Source of the DNA: Symsagittifera roscoffensis
Taxonomy: Eukaryota > Xenacoelomorpha > Acoela > Convolutidae
Direction: 5' to 3'
NCBI RefSeq assembly: GCF_963678635.1
Contig: NC_087065.1
Span: 51,032,452-51,096,451, forward strand
Length of the DNA stretch: 64,000 nucleotides
The notes below the pieces were generated by a model, which saw only the letters and a list, made by a program, of their open reading frames with translations, was not told where the DNA came from and made no database searches. The position numbers were made by a program, and so were the translations under genes. Shown in pieces: positions 42,743-52,550 of this stretch. Position 1 is the stretch's first letter. Each line of letters begins with the position of its first letter.

Positions 42743-45700
42743 GTAACTTATCTCATCTCAACTTTTATATCCTGTAATCCAAAGTTTTTTCTAAGAAAAC
42801 AGGTTCCGGTTTTCAGTTTCCAATCCCTTTAGAATGACTAGCAACTTGTACAGCCACAGTTTCTATTTGAAGTCAAAAGACTAGTAGTACCATACTTAAG
42901 GCTGCAAGAATTGACAGCAGCTCCACAAATAGCGAAGAAGATTCAAACCTCACTTGATTTTGTAGCATTGATTGACTTTTCCGTTTTTTTTTCTACAATA
43001 TACTGAAAGAAGAAGGGGGAGGTTTTTGAGTCAAATATATAATGACATATACATTGAGGCTTAAACGCAATGCAGAGGTTATTGAAAAAAGGCTAATAAA
43101 GTTTAAAGAAATTTCGGATTCTGGTCATTTTTTGACTTCCTGAAATAAAGTTTGTTTCATATTCTATTTTTTTTTAAATTTCTCTCAGTATTGAGAAAAA
43201 CTGTTCCGAATTTTCTTGTTTTCCAGTTACTTTAACTGTAATTGCCGATATTTAACGAAATTTTTCTTAACTCAATGTTCCTCTCAAGAAACAAAAATTA
43301 ATATGAACTTTAAACAAAAAATTGTAAGAGAAGTTTTCTCGTTTTTTTTTTCAGTTTTTGTTCCGACTTTCGATACGAAAGTAACAGAATATTTGTGCTC
43401 GGGGTGGGTTTTTTTTCTTCAGAAAAATTTCGACATTTAACTAGCCCATTTTGACGGAATTTTTTTATATCATTCAAAAGGTATTGTTGTCCTGAGCTTA
43501 AATTTGAAAAGATATTTTACCTGTGATCATTTTTCGTAAAGTTATGAGGGTTTAAAGGTTGCCATTTTTGCCATTTTGACCAATTTGGGACAATTAACGC
43601 GCGATATAATTCAAGCTATTAACGCGTAAACGAAATCTATCCTTTTGTACTTTATATGGCGTGTGGGGGGATGATTCTCATAAAAAATTTCAAATAAAAA
43701 AAATTTCAATTTATTTTATTTCATTTAATTTTTTTAAAGTTATTACTGCTCCATAAACCTTAAAATTCAGTCGGAACATTCAGGGCTTCGCCCTGATCCG
43801 AGCAGTTTTGTCTAACTTTGGAGCCCTTCATGTCTAATAATATTTCCTTTCTAAGCACAATCCCTGGTCGTGAAGCCTCGTGTCGTCGAAAGTTTGATCT
43901 TATTACTCCTCTGTTCTTCTTTTCCCTAGCATTCAACAAAATAACACAGCGACGCCTCAATTTTGATCGTAGTATTGAAATCAATTTTTCATAGAAAAGT
44001 TCTTTTATTGATTGGTTATATCCTCATGGTTCCGACTCATTTCCGGTCGGTTCAAAAGTCTCGTTCTGTTGAAGTCTTCCACCATAGTTTGTTATTTCCT
44101 TGCTCTTATACGATTCTCGACTGTTGCTTCTCCTATTTTGACGTCTGGCGTAGGATTATGTAGAGTCTCTCTTGAGTGTGCCATCAACTGATAGCTGAAA
44201 CAATATCTTCGACCCACTTTTCCTTTTCCTTTTCTTCTACTTGCCACGAATGGGATTATTCTCATGCGCGAAGGACCAAATGAGCGAAAAAAACTCGTGA
44301 GCAAAAGACCAAAAATAAAATTACCCGAAAGTCAAATTTTAAAAAGAATTAAGTGAAGCCATATTTTGCTTCTTTCATAATGAAACCCTTGAAATATAAA
44401 ATTTGTTCCATTTCAAGCGGTCAGTGACAATTTGAAAATTTTGCAAATTTCTGCCGTCTTTATATTGGGCGAATATCAAAATTCAGTCCCTGGCAATGTT
44501 TACTTTCTTTCCAAATTTTAGATTACTGAAATCTGATTAGCTAATTTTTATGTTCGCGCATTCGGTCTTTTGCTTATGAGAGATTCCGCCGCAACGAAAT
44601 ACTTGCCTCTTCCTCTTTGATTCATGCTTCTATCGCCTAATTGAATCTCGTGTTCTGTTATCATGCAAATATAAAGTTATGCCTGTTTATTTGTCTCCTT
44701 GAAACTTCAACATGGTAGGTTACGTGTGACTATCCGTGTTCATTCCTTCTGCATAACTTTTTATATTTATTTTGTAGCTTCGTCTAAATTCTAATCCGCC
44801 AGTAAACCCACGCTATAAACTCAGGCAATTTTTTCGCATCTTTTCCACTGTCTATAAGTCTGAGCCAATTCCAGAAAAAGGCTTTGCGTAAATTAAATCT
44901 TCTATCGTGCACATCAGCCCGTTTTCTGAGTGTGTTTTGTTTCGATTCATGTTTATTACAATCTCATTTAGTTCTGGGTTCGTATTTCCTCTCTTGATAA
45001 CATGTTGCGCTTCCAACCTTGGTGGCACATGCTATTTGAGTGCTTGTGACGCAGGTTTTCTGTTACATTCTTGACTAATATAAGCTCATTTTCCATCTGT
45101 GATCAATTTCAAAGTTCCATAATTTTATAAGCGGAACATTCGTATCCTTTTTTTTCCATTACTTTGCTTCTTTTTAATGGTCGTCGACTTGACTCTAATT
45201 TAGTTTCGTTTTCTCCTAACCTTTAATTTAGCCGCATTATTTTCATTTTCATAATTTTTTTCGTGTTTTTTACACTTAAGCGTAAAAAACACGAAAAAAT
45301 ATGAAATTGGAGACAAAGTTTTAGGAGAATAACAATGTTTTAAGAAGTGTAAAATTGCATTGTATTCGCTACTGCTTTTGTGTATACTCGAAGCAAGTTT
45401 ATCTCGTTGCGGTTGAGCAGTCTACTGATTTCTGGTTATTGTTCCGACTTTCGATACGAAAGTAACGGAATATTTGTGCTCGGTGTGGGTTTTTTTGTTC
45501 AGACAATTTTCGACTTTTTAACTAGCCATTTTTGACAGAACTTTTTACATCATTCAAAAGATATTGTTGCCCTGAGCTTAAATTTGAAAAGATATTTCAC
45601 CTGTGATCATTTTTTTGTTAAGTTATGAGGGTTTAAAGATTGCCATTTTGGCCATTTTGATCAATTTGGGACAATTAACGCGCGTTATAATTCGCGCTAT

Positions 45701-47265
45701 TAACGCTTAAGCGGATATTTAATCCGTCTTAAAAATCGTTCCAAATTGGTTGAAAGAAGCTCATTTGCCATAATTGATTTGTTACAGGGAACGAAATCTA
45801 TCCTTTTGTATTTTATATGGCGTGTGGGGTGATTTTCATTTTATTTGGCGTGTGGGGTGATTTTCATTTTATTTTATTTCATTTTTTATGTTATTACTGT
45901 TCCATAAACCTTAAAAGGTAGTCGGAACATTCAGGGCTTCGCCCTGACACGAGCAGTCTTGTCTTAGTTTATTGTAGTGCATTGTTCACATAATTTGTTT
46001 AGTATGGCAAAAATCGATATACATCATTTTAAACAGTCGTGGCTGTTTTAACAATGAATAAGGGCACTACGACGAAACCTTTTTCTAGCAATGTAATGCC
46101 CCAGGAACAACAATTTTAATACAGAAGGAAAAAACTCCAAACAAAATTTGTAAATGTCAAAAAGAATCGTAGCATTAAGGCTTCTTTATCTTTCAAGAAA
46201 TTGTTTTTAAGCGTCTTAAGTATAGATCGCGTTGAGCAACTTGCATTTACAAACATTTATCAGGCAGTTACTCATTAATTTCCAGAAAAATTTACACTTT
46301 AAGGAGCAAAATACGCAAAGATGTTTTCTAGTTTCAGTGCATACTACTGGCAGATTCAGAATCAAAATCAAGTAATTTACAAACAGCTTATCCAAGATAT
46401 TGTAAAACCACCTCTTTGAAATATATACCAGGATCTTCTCCACTTTTGGTGGTGGGAACAAAAAAGTTGATTGTAATGAATTTGTCTGACAAAATAAAGA
46501 CTGTTAGTGGTTTAGATTCGAGGATGCTGCGTGGCGCCAGGGCCTTCATTGTGCTGGACCATCTCGTGTTTCTCTTCCTGATTATCTTCCTCATCATATT
46601 CGTCTTCAAACAATTCGCCGTCCTCGCAATAATTGTCTCAGCATTCTCTCTTCTCCACGGTAACTTTTTTATATTTGTTGTTTTCGTGTGTCTGTTTTCG
46701 ACTAACTTTTATTCACGAACGGGATTAAAGGATTGCGACAATATATTTAGGAAGACCTAAGCTTAGTTTTGACTCTCAGTTGTTGTCTTTAGTAATATTT
46801 ATCGCAATTGGCTGTTCCGTTATGACGGCCGAATTCAGAAGCCAGAGTTTGAACATCAGTTGGGGCGTCGGTTTGTCATGGCTGTCTTGGGTGCTCACGA
46901 TTCCGGTGTTCGCTATCAATTCTGCCCTGACCGTAATAGCATTGCGCAACCACAGAGAGAAAAGGAAGCAAAAGAAAGTCAATAAAGACAGAAAAAGTTC
47001 CAGAACAGCTTATAAGAATTCGAGAAATCCTAAACGAGTTCCCGATTCGAAAAGCACAACCAGTCTTTCCGAGATATCTGCAGAATCTAAAGAGTCGACC
47101 GTTGTCACTGAGACGGCAGAAGTTTCCGAGATCGAAACAGTTCCGTTTGATGACGATGACAAGCCCTGTTATTCCGGATCATTGGCTCAAAAACTAGGAA
47201 TGATGCGAAAAACAAGCGTAATTGAACATGGCGAGGTAAATGGAACGTATTCAGATGATGAATGA
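42571..47265 (+). CDS. Claudin/PMP22-like four-pass membrane protein
   Basis: Three exons (42571-42742, 46432-46659, 46793-47265) join in phase 1 at both GT..AG introns to give about 290 residues, stop TGA at 47263. Hydrophobic segments lie at about 6-26, 95-116, 119-144 and 160-184. The first extracellular loop carries GLW (40-42) with Cys45 and Cys54, the GLW-C-C signature of the claudin superfamily, and an Arg (94) at the start of TM2 in the typical ARAF context. The usual tryptophan before GLW is missing. Claudins and relatives shape paracellular barriers or act as membrane-organising proteins. The 106-residue tail is long for a claudin, basic then acidic, ends YSDDE, and lacks a PDZ-binding terminus. 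A general PMP22/EMP or MARVEL-like relative is possible. The 3.7-kb first intron holds two family A elements; the second is 133 bp. Confidence 0.82.
43359..43811 (+). mobile_element. Family A element with both hairpin ends
   Basis: The left end is TGTTCCGACTTTCGATACGA with the ACTTTCG-ATA-CGAAAGT hairpin; the right end is CAGTCGGAACATTCAGGGCT with TCAGGGC-TTCG-CCCTGA and CCGAGCAGTTTTGTCT. It is 453 bp; the 9-bp inverted GTTCCGACT lies at the left end but 40 bp in from the right end. There is no coding frame. Confidence 0.82.
45210..45335. repeat. Imperfect palindrome, about 125 bp
   Basis: The centre TTCGTGTTTTTTAC-ACTTAAGC-GTAAAAAACACGAA is nearly perfect. Outer arms also pair: ATTTTCATAA with the reverse of ATATGAAAT, and TTCTCCTAAC at 45216 with TTAGGAGAA near 45323. 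It could form a hairpin or cruciform. No element ends or coding potential were linked to it. Confidence 0.75.
45440..45962 (+). mobile_element. Family A element with both hairpin ends
   Basis: The left end is TGTTCCGACTTTCGATACGA and the right end GTAGTCGGAACATTCAGGGC, TTCGCCCTGACACGAGCAGT, CTTGTCTT. It is 523 bp. A GGCGTGTGGGGTGATTTTCA block is duplicated in tandem near 45818-45870. It is otherwise a close match to 43359-43811 and to the reverse of 8795-9325. Confidence 0.82.
46432..46659 (+). CDS. Claudin-like gene, exon 2
   Basis: The acceptor is CCAG at 46428-46431 and the donor GTAACT at 46660. It completes the split Gly codon and encodes the rest of the first loop, then RGARAFIVLDHLVFLFLIIF (TM2) and the first half of TM3 (FAVLAIIVSAFSLLH). 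The short turn with Phe-Lys-Gln between TM2 and TM3 is the expected cytoplasmic loop. Confidence 0.85.
46793..47265 (+). CDS. Claudin-like gene, exon 3
   Basis: The acceptor is TCTTTAG ending at 46792; it is chosen over CAG at 46777-46779 because only it keeps phase 1. The exon finishes TM3 (IFIAIGCSVMTA), encodes a short second loop with an NIS sequon, TM4 (LSWLSWVLTIPVFAINSALT), then a basic segment (REKRKQKKVNKDRK) and a Ser/Glu/Asp-rich cytoplasmic tail. Confidence 0.87.
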
Positions 47266-47380
47266 CACATTCTTTGTCACAAATTTGTTGATTTAGTTTT
47301 TAGTGTCTTTAAAATTTATAATTGCGATCGCTGATCTTATGCTAACTTAAGATAGAGAGACATGTCTGGAAGTGGTTCTT
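47266..47380 (+). other. Presumed 3' untranslated sequence of the claudin-like gene
   Basis: No AATAAA signal was found close to the stop; the transcript end cannot be placed. The sequence is AT-rich with no repeat match. Confidence 0.3.
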
Positions 47381-48970
47381 TTTTCCATTAACTTCAGAGC
47401 TCAAAAATTTGACAGACTTCCTCAAAAGACACTCAGAGCACATTAAAGCAGATAGAGCAATGATGTACATGATGTATTAACGGGGGATTGATGGAATTTT
47501 GTAGGTAGGGCCCTTATGGGATTCTAAACCCTAATATGGAAGATTGACCTCGGTGTGACCTTTAAAAGACTTCTGGGCGTTAAGGGTTAAAAATGCATAG
47601 AAAGCCCTGGGTTAACACCGGATAGTGGCATATTCCGCAATCCCCAACCCTTGGGAATGGTAATCCGTTACCTTACTTATAATTGGGAGGGAACTTACCT
47701 ATTGTTAAATGAAGCAGAAGTTGAAAGGGAGATACGCTTTTAGATTACGACATCGAATTAGTGGAACACTATTTAAAGTGGACTGAGAAAACATTGAGTT
47801 CAATTTAAGTCGGCGAATGAGCTATTAGGACAAAATCCAATCAGAATAAAAAAAGAAGTAGTCCCAGAGAAAATTGGCAGATATAGAAGCATAGCATGGG
47901 AAGTAGGTCTCCTAAAAAACACCATTGATTGGAACTTTTACGCAGCTGGACGGAGGTGGCTTTTTAGTACAGTTTGACCACGAATAAACGAATTACGTTC
48001 CTCTGATAGCTAGAATGTCGGGATTTGAATAGAGTATGGATCGAAACTTCAGATGCTTGGAATGAAGTAGCGACCTATAAAAAGGTTATTGCCCTTCCCT
48101 CGGGAGGTGGAACGTTGATGAGATAATTCAAAAAAAGCTTTGGAGAATAATTAATTTAACATAAGTCGGTTTGGAGGTGAAAATGGACTTGACATTTGCA
48201 CAATTTAGTTGGAGATATCTATAACGAACTTGGAGTTTAAGACTATTGTCATAAGAGGACAATTTCAGTTAGGAACTTGCGAGAGTGTTACCGGATTAAA
48301 TGGCAGGATTTGTAGGAATGACCACGTTTCTAATTATGACTAAATAGAAAAACTCTTCGAGATTAACAAAAAGCCTACCCTTAGGCGGAACAATTGGTAC
48401 TAAGATAGACTTTAGTTGGGTTTTGTAGTTAGAGGACAGATTCTAGGGAGGCTGGAAGAGAAATGCTCAGCTGAGCGATTCTGTATATCAGCGAGTAATT
48501 TAGCGCGTTAGTGAACCGGCTGATCCGAAGTTAGATTACGGGTAGTTGCAATAGGAAAGTATCAGGAGACTAAAACTGTTATCTAGTTAGTTTAGTTGAT
48601 TAAATCCGAGTTTAGTACCGGGTTGATTTAATTGCGCGAATGAGTTGCGCTGTAGAGTTAGTAATCGTTGGCGATTTTGGAATCGGGTCAAGTGAAGACC
48701 GAAGATTGAGTTGACGAAGCGATTGAACAAAACGAGACGCGGGTTTCCTATAGAAGTAGTTAAAAAAAGTAAGTTCATTAAGGAAACTGTAAATTGTTTT
48801 CTGTTTTCTTGGTGATTGATTAAGAATTGACCTATTGAGCCCACGATTTGCTGAACTAGCTAGAAAAGCCAGAGAAGCGCCAGAGAGAGCACAAACCAAA
48901 AGGGGAAGTTGCGTAACCCCTTGATCGGCCGATTTAATCTGACCATCAACATAGCCCTTTCGGGATCATA
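47380..48970 (-). mobile_element. Older decayed retroelement fragment (low confidence)
   Basis: This 1.6-kb block has a more even base composition than its surroundings. On the minus strand two overlapping frames at 48899-48587 include PRKQKTIYSFLNELTFFNYF, which resembles the PxNxKxxxSFLGLxxYYRxF region just after the catalytic core of gypsy-type reverse transcriptases. Below it, possible RNase H pieces are too degraded to call. No LTRs were identified. It is not the same family as elements 1 and 2. Confidence 0.35.
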
Positions 48971-49019
48971 GAACACCTAGTATTAGTGTAACCGCTAGTA
49001 CAAAGTGAAATTACCACAT

Positions 49020-49340
49020 TTGTAAAGTTCTGGTGGGTTTGAAAATTGCCAAAATGGGTATGTTCTGTACTAATTTATGCGCTCTTTGAATAGTTTATTC
49101 ATAATGCTGAAAGCATAACGCAAATTTTTTATCCGTGGCGAATTATCTCGCGCAACAAAATCGTTCCAAATTGAATTGAAGCTAGCTAATTGGTCGTATT
49201 AGTTTTGTACGACTCAATCTTCTTTTTCTTAGTTCGATTTTGTCCAAAATGTACAGGTTACGGTCGATATGAATTAAGGGACAGTCGAACATACAAGGCT
49301 GGATCAAGTGACCATTCCCCCAGATAGACCAAACTAAGAT
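49020..49340 (+). mobile_element. Diverged family A subfamily fragment
   Basis: AAAGTTCTGGTGGGTTTGAA, AATTGCCAAAATGG, TTATGCGCTCTTTGAATAGT and AAGCATAACGCAA match the central and right parts of 12080-12603 and 13649-14200. The end reads GGGACAGTCGAACATACAAG, a degraded right terminus. Confidence 0.55.
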
Positions 49341-49524
49341 CTTCTACGCCAGCATTTAATACGCATTAAATTTGCGAAGCGCTGTATGTAATATGCTCGA
49401 TTCTGATTGGATGAAAATTCCTACTCTAGAACCAAGTTAACATGCTCCCCCAAAACGGCTTTGGAGGAAGAGGATTTCAACTTGATCCTCACGCCTTAGC
49501 CCTGATAAATAAGCACTCTTAATC

Positions 49525-49993
49525 AAACTTTCGTAACGAAAGTAACGGAATATTTGTGTTCAGGGTGTTTTCTTTTATATCATTCAAAACGTATTGTTTT
49601 CCTGAGCTTAAATTTGAAAAGATCTTTCACCTTTGATCTTTATATGTAAATTTATGGTGATGTTAAGATTTGTTTTCGGCCAATTTGTGAAAATTAACGC
49701 TCGATAAATTTCGCGCTATTACGAGTAAGCGGAGATTTAATCCGTCTTACAAATCTTTCCAAATTGGTTGAAAGAAGCTTATATGCTGTAATTGATTTGG
49801 TACAAGGAGCGAAATCTATCTTTTTGTATTTTATATGGCTTGTGGGGTGATAATTTTCACAAAAGATCTCAGTCTTTATAAAAAAAGTTCATTTTGTCTT
49901 ATTACGTTTAATTTTTTTATGTTATTACTGCTCCATAGACCTTGAAAAGCAGTCGGAACATAGAGGGGGTCGCCCTGATACGAGCATTCTTGT
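49525..49993 (+). mobile_element. Family A element adjoining another right end
   Basis: The left end AACTTTCGTAACGAAAGTAA lies directly after GCCCTGATAAATAAGCACTC, TTAATC, which looks like the right end of a previous copy. The right end is GCAGTCGGAACATAGAGGGG, GTCGCCCTGATACGAGCATT, CTTGTTT, with the hairpin weakened. Confidence 0.7.
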
Positions 49994-50412
49994 TTCAATA
50001 GTCGTTCAATTAAGCCAAAAGTGCTGACAGTTTCGACAGGTGGTTTGAACGAAAGTGTATTTGTGAAACAGTTTGACAAGGTAAAGTTGACCGACTTTAT
50101 TTAATTAGCTTGTAAATCATATCTAGAACTTCCAAAAATTGTTAATTAACCTAATTTTGAGCTGTATAGCGTGCGCAAAAATTCACTGCATGAAAATTGA
50201 ACAAAAACGGTTGATCTTGATGAAAACTATCAATAGCCATAATAGAGTATCAATATGTCATTAGGTTGCAGTTTTTGTCTTCAGAACTTCCATAAAAATG
50301 ACAAGGTACTCCAAAACAAAACAAGAATACACTGATGAGGGGCAAATAAGATTGTTCTGAGTTTTAATCATACTTTTGTCGACTATTCTGAAAAAAGGGA
50401 TAGGGGCGGGGC
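49994..50412. other. Spacer, nothing identified
   Basis: No gene or repeat match was recognised between the family A element and the left LTR of element 2. Confidence 0.4.
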
Positions 50413-50800
50413 TGCAATAGTTTAGGTCCGATGTGGCCTTCTCATTGAAAGTTTTCGGATAGGGTATACTATCTGTTCGTCGACCTATATAATTTTTGGT
50501 CGGAAGGATTCGTGCAACTTCTTAGTCTACTATCGATCCTAATTTAACTCTTATACTTTGTAGTCTCAATAGTTGTAGTATAAACTGGTGTATTTGCGAG
50601 GTTAGAGGAGAGGAAGAGTAACTTCTTTCTAAGTTAAGTTGTTTCTTCTAAAATTGAAACTATAGATAATATCAGCTTCATATAATATCATAAGTTTTAA
50701 AAACGGATCATGATTGGTTAGTTCTAAACATTTTAGTTTTACAGTGATGATTGTCAGAGAACATGATTGGATATAAAAGACTTGTTTTAAACTGATTCCA
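50413..50800 (-). repeat. Left (3') LTR of element 2
   Basis: It begins TGCAATAGTTTAGGTCCGAT and ends AACTGATTCCA (CA at 50799-50800), 388 bp. It shares GATTCGTGCAACTTCTTA, GATCCTAATTTnACTCTTAT and TTGGATATAAAAGACTTGTT with the right LTR at 62683-63057. Boundaries are set by the end of similarity and the TG..CA rule, and may be off by several bases. Confidence 0.7.
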
Positions 50801-52550
50801 CCCATCTAATTATAAACTGATTTAAACTGTTTGTACGAAGTTTTTTAAATCAAAGTTTTTTTGTGATGGATGCCTGGAGTGCAATTCTAAAATCGTTTGA
50901 TGATTCCTTGAGAAGAGTAGTAGTTGCACGTGTCCTTGAAATATTTGCTGTTGAGAGATATAGTGTTCGGAGAAAGTTGCGGGGAGTCAAGAGATAGTAT
51001 CGAGGCTGCAAAATCGTGTTAAATATGTGTCAATTTCATAAAGTAGAGCGCTACTACGTGAATTCTTGACTGTTCGTTTGTCAAAAACTGAGATAGTATT
51101 TGACTTCTTTGACTGAAGCGCCAAGTGACCAGGATCCGTTTTTTGAGTTCAGTTTCGATTTGCCCAGTTCTCTTGTTCAATGATTACCTTTCCTGCATTT
51201 TTGGCTCTATACTTTTTATCCTGCAAGTGTTTTGACTGCGGCAAGCAAAACCAAAAAATTTGACATTCCAGAGTCGGAATGTCGTCGAGTTTTGTCTCAT
51301 TTTGCTGCTCGTTTCTTTCCTTAAATCTTTTACATTTTATTTGTCTGCATCTTATTGTAACGGTTTTGATTATGATCTTCGTTATTTATTTTTGCAAAAG
51401 CGTTTCAGTTAGTTCGGTTATTTTAAAGAGTTCTTCACCCTAGAGCTATTATGAATAAAAATTGTCGGGGATCTGTGTACATGGTGAGCACATGTGCTTT
51501 GAACAACGTCTGATGGGTTGGACCAGTGGAGTATACTTTTGAGTGTCGCTATGAGTAGAGTCTTCATTTATGTGTAACTTTTTCTTTCTTTATTATCAGG
51601 TGTTTTTTCTTCTGTTCTTTTCGCTATGTCCCATGATGATATGATATGATATGATATGATATGATATGATATGATATGATATGATATGATATGATATGAT
51701 ATGATATGATATGATATGATATGATATGATATGATATGATATGATATGATATGACATGATATGATATGATATGATATGATAGTTTATCCAATTTAACCTG
51801 GTTTAATCTGGTTCAAGTTTTGTAGGACTTTCCTGTACATGTTATCAGTGCATTGGTATTGGTGAGATGCGTTGTTTGTTTAAGCTTAGCTTTCATTCCT
51901 TCTTCCAGCCGGGCTTAGGGAAAAGTTGAGATGTGTGAAAGCGAGTTAAATTTGTTATCAGTTAGTTTGCCTAACTAAAAATTGGTTTCTTCACAGATAT
52001 TGATTTGAAAAATTATGTGAGATTGTGGAAAGCAGTGGATGAAATATGGGCGAGTCAAATTGCAAATTGGGGAGTTTAAAACATAGAGCACATATAAAAA
52101 GATGAGTTCTTATCTTAATTCCTTGCTCATTTTTATTTCATACTTTGACAGAAGTTTTACCGCATAGTTTTGTTAATTTTACTGCTACGTATAAGTTTGT
52201 TTTCATTTCGAGAACTTACGAGGTTTAGTTCGAAATTTTTTGAATGTTCTACATAAATCTCGATTTTTTTTTGTTTTTTTTTGTCTGTTAGTAACTACTG
52301 GCAAAATCTATTTCAAAATTGGCGAAACACACATTCAAGAAATGAAGAGTGAAATTTTACTTAGTTTACTCGTTAGAAAAATAATTAACTCATACTTACC
52401 CGTATCCTGGGTCAGAAAAAATCCCTGGAAAACTTATGTCAAGTTTTGCAAGTGTGCTAATGAAGTTTTTATTTCGTAAGCGTGGCCAAAGGAATTCGAT
52501 TGAGCGGGTAATTTTGAATGGGGTTAAAGATTGTGTGGCTAAATTTGATA
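50801..52550 (-). other. Element 2 3' non-coding region
   Basis: It holds a GCGGCAAGCAAAACCAA string near 51239 that matches element 1 near 17608, a microsatellite at 51636-51780 and AT-rich sequence. The + strand open frame at 52240-52479 has no support from repeats of the element and is regarded as chance. Confidence 0.45.
51636..51780. repeat. ATGAT pentanucleotide microsatellite, 29 units
   Basis: 145 bp of perfect ATGAT repeats with one substitution (ATGAC at 51751-51755). No equivalent array exists in the matching part of element 1, so it expanded after the two elements diverged. Confidence 0.97.

Larger units (their letters stand above)
42743..46431. other. Intron 1 of the claudin-like gene
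   Basis: This 3.69-kb intron contains two + strand family A elements (43359-43811, 45440-45962) and an imperfect palindrome (45210-45335). The region 43820-45200 is richer in C and G than its surroundings but shows no continuous frame; I see no gene there. Confidence 0.65.

Noticed and set aside
43820-45200. Possible extra exon in the claudin-like intron suggested by higher C content
   Set aside because: No open stretch has flanking AG and GT in phase 1 with membrane or loop features, and the known exons already give a complete four-pass protein.
16685-50415. A single larger element running from the left LTR of element 1 to an LTR of element 2
   Set aside because: The host claudin-like gene lies between 42571 and 47265 and each element has its own inner and outer LTR plus a PBS-like site next to its right LTR.
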